Below, in pieces: positions 57,237-64,000 of a stretch of DNA of 64,000 nt. The notes beneath the pieces were generated by a model. It had not been told where the DNA came from. It saw only the letters and a program-made list of their open reading frames with translations, and did no database searches. Both the position numbers and the translations under genes were made by a program. The DNA comes from QAMH01 sp900556425 (GTDB lineage: Bacteria > Actinomycetota > Coriobacteriia > Coriobacteriales > QAMH01): positions 1 through 64,000 of the forward strand of contig CABRZR010000008.1 of assembly GCA_902475535.1 (NCBI GenBank), written 5' to 3'. Positions within the stretch are counted from its first letter, which is position 1, and each line of letters begins with the position of its first letter.

Positions 57237-58933
57237 CACGCCGCGCATCCGAAAGGGTTCTCGAAGCGTTTGGGAACACCACTTTTTGGTTCGCGTCGGT
57301 GACTCGATACGATAATTGACTGGTACCAGTGATAGCGAAACGAGACGTTCTGGGCGGAAGGAAAATGAGAGTCGAAACGGTGATAGTGATAGGTCGATTT
57401 TAGGGTTTGCGAGTGCCTGATTTTGCTACTCACGAGAGGGCTGGGAAGCTGATATTTCGATGAGAATGTCGGTCAGTTGAGGCGTGCGAATGGGGCCGTG
57501 GCTTCTGTATCGGGAGCCGATTTTGAATCTAGGATTATGATGCGACGCCGCCAAAATCAGCTCATTATTTGAGCGATTCATGATGGAGAGCTGAAGCAAA
57601 ATTGGCGGCGCGGGAGAATCGTGGAAGTCTGCCGAGGCTCCCGCGATTTCGTCTCAGGTTCCGCGCCAGCAAGTTTATGAACCGATTTTATTGGAGCGGG
57701 GGTTCCGCGCCTTGGCGCGGAGATGCGCGCTAAATTGCCGCGCGATGCCGTGGTCGTTTTTTGGAGCGCGGCGAGGCATACGGAGGATGGATTAGGGCGT
57801 GTGGTTGGTTGGTGGTTTTCGGGGGTGTGTTGGTCGTTGACGCGTGGAGAATATGGCTGTTGGGCACCATTGTCTTAGGGGTGGCTGCTGAACCGAAATG
57901 ACCAAGATACTTGAAGTGAATAGGGAGGGGTAACGCGAGGCGCTATCTTGGTCTGGTGATGAGGATCCAAGGGGATTGCGATAGGTCGGTTGGTGCGTCT
58001 GGAGAAGCCCGAATTGAGTTGAATCGCTATAACGAATTGCCTCAAATGAGGAGAGGGTTGGGCGATTTCAGCCGAATCGCTATATGCAGAACGCGGTTTG
58101 GGAATGCGTGATTGGATTTTTGGGAACGTGTGGAGGGATGGATGGGTCGCGTAGGTGTCTCCTAGAGCTGTTTTTGGCTCTGCAGCGAACGGCTTGGCTT
58201 CCTTGCGCAGCGAGGACGAAAAACGATGCGTCAGAATCGATTCTAAGGCGTTTTGCCCGTATGGCAGGTATCCGAATGTGCCAGAAGAACATAAAAGGGC
58301 TTAAAACGCCTTAAAATGCGCCAAATGTCTCCCAGGCTTGATTTGGAAGCCTTGGATGAGAATTGAGCGGCGCGAAAGGGGTTTCGAGCCCAATCTGGAC
58401 CCCGATTCTCCTTCAGGGGAATCCAAATCGGACCGAAATCACGAAAAAGGGCCTCGATGCATAGTAGCGTCAGAATTGTCAATCATTTTTTCGCAAAGAG
58501 AGACGAGCAACTCAGAGAAGATAAGAAAATCCGTGCGAATATATCTAGAAATAAGATAAAGAATTTGAATGTTTGGCTGGTGAGGGCGCGAAAAATGCGC
58601 AATTGGTTTCGTGAAGAACTTGCCAACCAAATGTGGAGGAATTGTGAAGACGAAAAATAGTTTTGAGCTTGGGTTTTGCTTGCAAATGGCTAGAAATGGC
58701 CAAAATTCAACCCTTGCTGCTACCAAAATGCCTTAGCAGTCTAATTTACGTGTTTATCCAGGAGTTCTATAGACACTCTATACAAATGTAGCGCAAAAGC
58801 TATGTAATGCTTGCAGGGTGGTAGAAGCTGCTAAACCCGCAGGTAGATGGCACAATTGCCAAAGTTTCTCGCTTGCAAGGCAAAACGCGATTTTGTACAT
58901 TGCGCATGCCGGTGAGTGAGGAAAGTAATACGA
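57237..58933. other. Gene-poor region ahead of the giant BspA-like gene
   Basis: About 1.7 kb without a supportable gene. It contains the perfect palindrome ACTGGTACCAGT (near 57319), TGACCAAGATA (57899) with an inverted partner TATCTTGGTC (57944), and a distant TATC-N9-GATA copy (58542). Short open frames at 58084, 58338 and 58457 lack ribosome sites. The last 200 bases carry a likely -10 (TATACA near 58779) and leader of the BspA-like gene. Confidence 0.6.
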
Positions 58934-61900
58934 ATGATCCAAAGCAACGAAAATATCTTTCGCGATGCACGTGCGTTACGCGCGCGTGCGCGCGTTATAT
59001 ATATGGTCGTTGCAGCGATCTTCCTCAGTCTCACCATTTCGGCAATTTCCGCCACGGTTTTCACCCCCGCCGCTTTTGCAGACGATACGCTCCTGGTTGC
59101 CCAAAGCGCCACGAGCGATGATGCTGTAAACGCGGGCGCGGATGATTCCGCCGGCACTCCTGTTGACCAGGCGATTCCTGGCGCGGAAGGTGGAGATTTC
59201 TCGACTCCGCTCACCGCGTTCGCTTCGCCCGAAATGGCAGGGGAGGGCGCTGTTGCCGAAAATGGCGCGGAAGACTTCTCCGAAGATGCTTCTGACCAGC
59301 AGATTTCTGGCGCGGAAGATCAGTCCGGGGAGCCGCTGAACGGCGAGGGCCAGCCTACCGAGAATTCGGCCGAGGAGACGGCCGACGAAGATCCCGCCGT
59401 CACGGAGAACGTCGAGAATCCCACCCCCGAAGAAACCACTACCGTTGAGGAGGAGACCACTCCCGACCAGGTCGACGTGCCTGGCGTCGAGGAGCCCGAG
59501 GAACCGAACGCCGGGGTCTATGGCCCGGTGCGTTATCTGGCCGCTGCATCTGCCCCGGTCATTGCGCCTGCTGCAGGCACCAATGCATTCTCGGACAACG
59601 CAAACATCACCTGGGAGTACAAGAATCATGTGCTGACGATCACCGCCGGTGGCAGTGACAAGCAGCTCACGACTTCCCTGACCGGATCGAACCTGCCCTG
59701 GCTTACCTCGACGACGAGCGCTGTCAGCCGTGCCGACATCCATAGTATTAAGTTCGTGGCCAATGGCTCGGGTGGCAAGGTCGCCCCGCTGGACCTGACG
59801 AGCTGGTTTGCTGATTACACGGCACTCACCACCATCGACGTGACCAATCTGGACGTCTCCAAGGCCGTGAGCTTCGACAAGATGTTCCAGAACGCGAAGG
59901 TGCTCACCACCATTACGGGTATGGAGACCTGGAAGACCGACAGCGGCATCTCGTTCCAGGACATGTTTGCCAACGTCGAGAAGCTCGAGACCCTCGACCT
60001 TTCGGGAGTCTATACTGCGACAGGTTCCGGCAGCAATGTTGCTGACGGTACCGAGAAGAATAGGCTCGACATGTTGGCCGGCATGAAGTCCTTGCGCACC
60101 ATTACATTGCATCCTGACACCGCGCTGACCGATACGGGCATCGAACGCATCTCCTCGCGCAATGACGACCTCGGTTACTGGATGGCCACGCGCGTCGTCC
60201 AGGGCGAGATCAACGTCTGGCAGGGCAAGCCCTCCGAGCTGATCCAGCGCTGGGGTACCAACGGTGCGGCGGACAACGGCCTCAAGGCGAACTTCACCCT
60301 CAACTTCTTCCCCGAGGGTTACTTCACTAGTAATAGTGCAATCAAGTGGTCCTACAACTGGAATCGCAAGACGCTCGAGATCGAGCTTGATCCGAGCATC
60401 GCTCATACGGACTTCGCCGTCACCGAGACCGCCAGCCAGCTGCCCTGGCTGCGTGCCGTTCCGAGCGACCTCATCAACATCATCACCTTCCACGAGACGA
60501 TCGACGGCACTAATACATATAAGATGGTTGCACCCGCATCGATTGCGAACTGGTTTGCCGACTACGTCAACCTGAGCGTCTTCAGGGGTTCCGGCCTCGA
60601 TGTCAGCAACGTCACGGACTTCAGCGGTCTGTTCAAGGGCTGCATCAACGCCGCGAACATCGACATGACGGGTTGGGTCATGGGCGCGTCGGCAAACATC
60701 TCCGAGATGCTCGGGGACTGCCGCTCGCTCAAGACCATCACCGTCTCGGATACCACGCGCATTGCCGGTGCCGGCCTGCTCAACATCTCGTCGATGAACA
60801 AGGCCAACGGCGTCTGGGAGCGCTACGACGACAAGGGCAAGGTCAAGGATCCCTGGTTTGGCACGACCGACAACCTCGAGCGTCGTTACAACGGCACCAT
60901 CCTGGGCGCTGCCCACGGCGATGCCACCTATCGTTTCAACACCATCCTGCGTGGCGGTCGTTTTGACAACGACAACACCTGGTGGAAGTTCGACAACGTC
61001 AACAACATCCTTTCCATCGGTGCCGACGATGATGAGGATGGCGAGACTCTGGGCAAGCTCATCAGCGAGACCGCCAGCGCCAACGGCACCCGTTACATGC
61101 CGTGGCTCGAGCAGGTCGATGGTCAGCCCATCGTCACGATACGCAACGTGGAGCTGATCAAGACCTATAACGGTGCCCAGCCTGCTGACATGTCCTATTG
61201 GTTCAAGGACTTCGTGAAGCTCTTCGACTTTGACGGTACCAGTCTGGACACGAGCCAGTGCGTTGGGTTCACGGGCCTGTTCATGAACGATGTCAATCTT
61301 GGTGGCATCAACAATGGCGTTCTCGACATCAGCTCCTTTGACATGAGCCACAGCATGAGCGCCAATCGCGCCGACATGTTCAAGGGTGTCAACAAGTTGC
61401 TTAATATCAAGCTGGGCCCCAAGGTGCAGCTCATCGGCTCCGGTCTGGACAAGCTCGACCTCCATGACCAGACGAGTGGTACCTGGGTGCGCAAGGGCTC
61501 CGATACCGACTACTGGATCGGCACCTCCGCCAGCTTGCTGAATCGCTACGGCAACGCCGCTTCCGAGGGCGCCGCCCTGGGCGAGGCCGCACTCTACTTC
61601 TGGGATGTCACGTTGCTGCGCAACGTCTTCCAGTCCAATGGCAACATCTGGTGGGAGTATGACTCCGATGCCGCAATGCTGCGCATCGGTGCCACCAACC
61701 CGAGTGGCAACGTCACCATCACCGAGCGCCCCGACCCCGTCAACGTGCAGAACGACCAGCCTTGGCTGCTCGTCATCGGCAAGGCCGCCGGTAGCGGCGA
61801 GCCCGCCCGTGCCCTGGGCCGCTCCTCGATTCGCTATATCGTCTTCGAGGACAAGCTCCACATGCTGTATCCGGCCGACTGGTTCAAGGACTACGTCAAT

Positions 61901-64000
61901 CTCGAGAACCTGCGCTTTGCCAAGGGCATGGACTTCACGGGTGCCACGAGCCTCGCGAACTTCTGCGCCAATTGCACGGCAATGCACACCATCTCGGGTA
62001 TGGGCAACTTCACTAATACTACGGGGATCACCTCCGTGGCCCATATGTTCGATGGCACGAGGTTTGCCACCTTGGCCGGCGTCGATGTCTTCGACACTTC
62101 CAACGTGACGGACTTCAGCTACTTCCTCGCCAACAACACGGTACTGCGCACCTTCGACAAGGCCGCAGCCTGGAACACCTCCAAGGGCACCAACTTCAGC
62201 TACTTCTTCTACAACAACCGCTCCCTGTCCACGCTCGACATCTCCGGTTGGGACATGAGCAAGGCGACGACCGCGAGCTCGCGCGAGAACTTCCTCGCAG
62301 GTCTCAATTCGCTCGAGATGCTGTTCCTGGGCGACAAGATCATCCTGACCAATTCTGGTCTGGGCGACGCCACGCTCGCCCCGGATCGTGCCCAGGACAA
62401 GGGCAGCTTCCAAGCCAGCACCTTCGATCCCTCGACGGCCACCAATGCCAGCGTGACCCACAAGTGGCTTGGCCCCTCGGCCGACCTCGAGCGCCGCTAT
62501 CCGGTCACCAGCCGCAACTACGGGAGCAACTTCCTCTACGAGTGGAGGGCCCGTAACTACTCCGGCCGCTTCAGCGATGCCAACGGCGGTGACATGGCCT
62601 GGTGGAAGTACGATGCCGTCACGGGCATGCTGACCGTGGGCACCGACACCACCAATCCCATCCAGCTCGCCCTTGACCCGACCGAGGCCGAGGCCGCCTG
62701 GATTCCCGTCATCGACGCCATCTACGAGGCCGAGAACCAGTACGACGGCCTGGCCAACGTCAAGTCCTTCGTCGCCGAGGCCCTCAACGGTAACCCGACC
62801 ATCCGCCTGTCGGCCTGGAGTCTCGCGAACCTCTTCGCCACCTATTACACCGGGCTCACGAGCTTCAACGGCGCGGGTCTGGCAACGGACCTCGTGATCA
62901 GCCTCGCCTCCATGTTCGAGGGCTGCGACTCGCTCGTCAGCTTCACCGGCGTGGAGAACTGGGACACGGGCAAGGTCACCACCGTAAACTCCATGTTCAA
63001 GGACACCAAGAGCGCCATCCAGATCGAGGGCACCCAGAACTGGAACACTTCGGCGGTCACCGACTTCTCCTCGATGTTCGAGAACGCCACCGGTGTCGAG
63101 AGCATCCTCAACATCGGCACCTGGGACGTCTCGGCGGGCACGACCTTCGAGAACATGTTCAATGGTGCCACGAGCCTCAAGTACCTCAACATTGCCTTTA
63201 CCCCGGCTGCCGGTGGTCACATGAACGTCGCGGCCAACCGCAACGGCATGCTCGCCAACGCACCGGCCATCCTCGAGCTCACGGTCGGCAACAACTCCTA
63301 CCTGGCCGACACGGGCATCGATGACAACCACAAGTCGTCGCGCGGCTCCTGGGAGCGTCGCGACGAGTCGTTCACCATCGTGTGGTTTGGCACGACGAAG
63401 AACCTCATGGTGCGCTATCCGGTGTCTGACCCGGCAAGCGACCTGGGCGTCGTCAAGTACACCTGGGAAGAGGGCACGCTGCGCGGTCGCTTCACCAACG
63501 AGAACGCCTGGTGGCAGTTCACCTACACCGATGACGAGAAGACCCATGGTGACCTCATAATCGGCCTCATCGACACGAGCACCGGTGCCGACCACGTCAT
63601 TACCGAGACGGCTGCCGAGCTGCCCTGGGCCGACGCCTTTGGCGACAACAGGGTTTCGGCCATCACGATGCAAAACGGCGTCACCTTCGTGGGCAACAAC
63701 CTCGAGGGTTGGTTCGAGAACTACACCGCGCTCGAGCACTTCGATGGCACCAGCATGAACGTCAGCGGCGCCACGAGTCTCGCCAACCTCTTCAAGGGCG
63801 ATGACAAGCTCATCGTCGTCGAGGGCCTCTCCAACTGGAGCGTCCACAACGTGCTCAGCTATGACTCGATGTTCGAGGGCTGCGCATCGGTCACCTCCAT
63901 CGACGTCCACGGCTGGGAAATGAACGTCAACGCCACGCGCGTCAACATGTTCAAGGGCCTCGATTCCATCATCTCGCTGTACCTCGGCCAGTACATCAGC
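58934..64000 (+). CDS. Giant BspA-like (DUF285) surface protein, 5' part
   Basis: The frame is open from ATG 58934 to the window end (at least 1,689 codons) and continues beyond. GAGGAAAG precedes the start by eight bases. Residues about 22-52 are a signal peptide (VIYMVVAAIFLSLTISAISA, cleavage near AFADD). Residues about 53-205 form an acidic Pro/Glu/Thr linker, part of it from a family B repeat. From about residue 225 there are six large modules, starting near 59607, 60339, 60976, 61647, 62596 and 63508. Each has a WWxY/WEY beta strand, a PWL motif, WFxDYxxL, and DUF285 repeats (MFxGxxxLxxIxLGxxxxL). Probably an adhesin; anchoring lies downstream. Confidence 0.88.
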   Translation, partial: MIQSNENIFRDARALRARARVIYMVVAAIFLSLTISAISATVFTPAAFADDTLLVAQSATSDDAVNAGADDSAGTPVDQAIPGAEGGDFSTPLTAFASPEMAGEGAVAENGAEDFSEDASDQQISGAEDQSGEPLNGEGQPTENSAEETADEDPAVTENVENPTPEETTTVEEETTPDQVDVPGVEEPEEPNAGVYGPVRYLAAASAPVIAPAAGTNAFSDNANITWEYKNHVLTITAGGSDKQLTTSLTGSNLPWLTSTTSAVSRADIHSIKFVANGSGGKVAPLDLTSWFADYTALTTIDVTNLDVSKAVSFDKMFQNAKVLTTITGMETWKTDSGISFQDMFANVEKLETLDLSGVYTATGSGSNVADGTEKNRLDMLAGMKSLRTITLHPDTALTDTGIERISSRNDDLGYWMATRVVQGEINVWQGKPSELIQRWGTNGAADNGLKANFTLNFFPEGYFTSNSAIKWSYNWNRKTLEIELDPSIAHTDFAVTETASQLPWLRAVPSDLINIITFHETIDGTNTYKMVAPASIANWFADYVNLSVFRGSGLDVSNVTDFSGLFKGCINAANIDMTGWVMGASANISEMLGDCRSLKTITVSDTTRIAGAGLLNISSMNKANGVWERYDDKGKVKDPWFGTTDNLERRYNGTILGAAHGDATYRFNTILRGGRFDNDNTWWKFDNVNNILSIGADDDEDGETLGKLISETASANGTRYMPWLEQVDGQPIVTIRNVELIKTYNGAQPADMSYWFKDFVKLFDFDGTSLDTSQCVGFTGLFMNDVNLGGINNGVLDISSFDMSHSMSANRADMFKGVNKLLNIKLGPKVQLIGSGLDKLDLHDQTSGTWVRKGSDTDYWIGTSASLLNRYGNAASEGAALGEAALYFWDVTLLRNVFQSNGNIWWEYDSDAAMLRIGATNPSGNVTITERPDPVNVQNDQPWLLVIGKAAGSGEPARALGRSSIRYIVFEDKLHMLYPADWFKDYVNLENLRFAKGMDFTGATSLANFCANCTAMHTISGMGNFTNTTGITSVAHMFDGTRFATLAGVDVFDTSNVTDFSYFLANNTVLRTFDKAAAWNTSKGTNFSYFFYNNRSLSTLDISGWDMSKATTASSRENFLAGLNSLEMLFLGDKIILTNSGLGDATLAPDRAQDKGSFQASTFDPSTATNASVTHKWLGPSADLERRYPVTSRNYGSNFLYEWRARNYSGRFSDANGGDMAWWKYDAVTGMLTVGTDTTNPIQLALDPTEAEAAWIPVIDAIYEAENQYDGLANVKSFVAEALNGNPTIRLSAWSLANLFATYYTGLTSFNGAGLATDLVISLASMFEGCDSLVSFTGVENWDTGKVTTVNSMFKDTKSAIQIEGTQNWNTSAVTDFSSMFENATGVESILNIGTWDVSAGTTFENMFNGATSLKYLNIAFTPAAGGHMNVAANRNGMLANAPAILELTVGNNSYLADTGIDDNHKSSRGSWERRDESFTIVWFGTTKNLMVRYPVSDPASDLGVVKYTWEEGTLRGRFTNENAWWQFTYTDDEKTHGDLIIGLIDTSTGADHVITETAAELPWADAFGDNRVSAITMQNGVTFVGNNLEGWFENYTALEHFDGTSMNVSGATSLANLFKGDDKLIVVEGLSNWSVHNVLSYDSMFEGCASVTSIDVHGWEMNVNATRVNMFKGLDSIISLYLGQYIS
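59190..59243. repeat. Family B repeat inside the giant BspA-like gene
   Basis: GGTGGAGATTTCTCGACTCC...CGCTTCGCCCGAAATGGCAG is read in frame as residues about 86-103 (GGDFSTPLTAFASPEMAG). Confidence 0.88.

Noticed and set aside
58976..63910. 1,644-residue open frame on the minus strand
   Set aside because: It is antisense to the repetitive BspA-like gene, which has a signal peptide, ribosome site and real domain motifs; the minus translation has low-complexity VVGEEVA-type composition from codon bias.

Overview
The window looks like a chromosomal segment of a high-G+C, anaerobic, host-associated actinobacterium, most likely class Coriobacteriia (Eggerthella/Slackia/Collinsella relatives). This is inferred from the mix of a DMSO-reductase-family oxidoreductase with a ferredoxin-type partner, BspA-like leucine-rich surface proteins, a hisZ/hisG(short) histidine operon, dapL, queH, a cobalamin-dependent methionine synthase split from its activation domain, and a SEC-C-tagged methionine aminopeptidase. 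Species cannot be fixed from the sequence alone.

Layout. 1-2003: 3' end of a molybdenum oxidoreductase operon. 2170-7484: metG, tRNA-Leu(CAA), nhaA, a 6S-like RNA, moaE and a cold-shock gene. 7595-11099: queuosine genes queH, queA, tgt. 11286-16033: a secreted BspA-like protein, a thiM/thiamine-binding operon, a Cys-rich small protein and a degenerate RACo-like ASKHA protein. 16061-23304: the histidine operon hisZ-G-D-C-B-H-A-F, without hisI or hisE. 23564-35973: metabolic singletons (SDR, amidohydrolase, DNA-deoxyinosine glycosylase-type protein, M20 hydrolase, HelD-like helicase, spermidine-synthase-like protein, Icd, cytosolic LRR protein, Map). 36106-41483 (minus strand): metH, its activation domain, pyrE, dapL. 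41565-53948: cell-wall amidase lipoprotein, YgiQ-type radical SAM, PAP2, modD, cstA, marR, a second radical SAM protein, a fused SpoVA-like membrane protein behind a structured leader, and a DUF1846 protein. 53949-58933: about 5 kb of AT-rich, gene-poor DNA with one RHH/coiled-coil gene broken by an amber codon. 58934-end: a very large BspA-like surface protein that runs off the window.

The most unusual signal is dispersed repeats. Family A consists of palindromes with TGAGACA or TGGGACA arms (up to 41 bp perfect arms). Family B is a TGTCATTTCGA...GAGAAATCTC element. Family C is a CTAGACA cluster. These sit between genes, supply the stop codon of at least four genes (queH, hisG, pyrE, dapL), and are inserted in frame inside three proteins (the cytosolic LRR protein, MetH linker, giant BspA protein). 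The AT-rich block holds a separate array of TATC-N9-GATA sites next to the RHH gene.

Many genes lacking a Shine-Dalgarno sequence start 6-7 nt after a -10 hexamer, which suggests leaderless transcripts. All assignments rest on reading motifs and known family signatures; no search was run.
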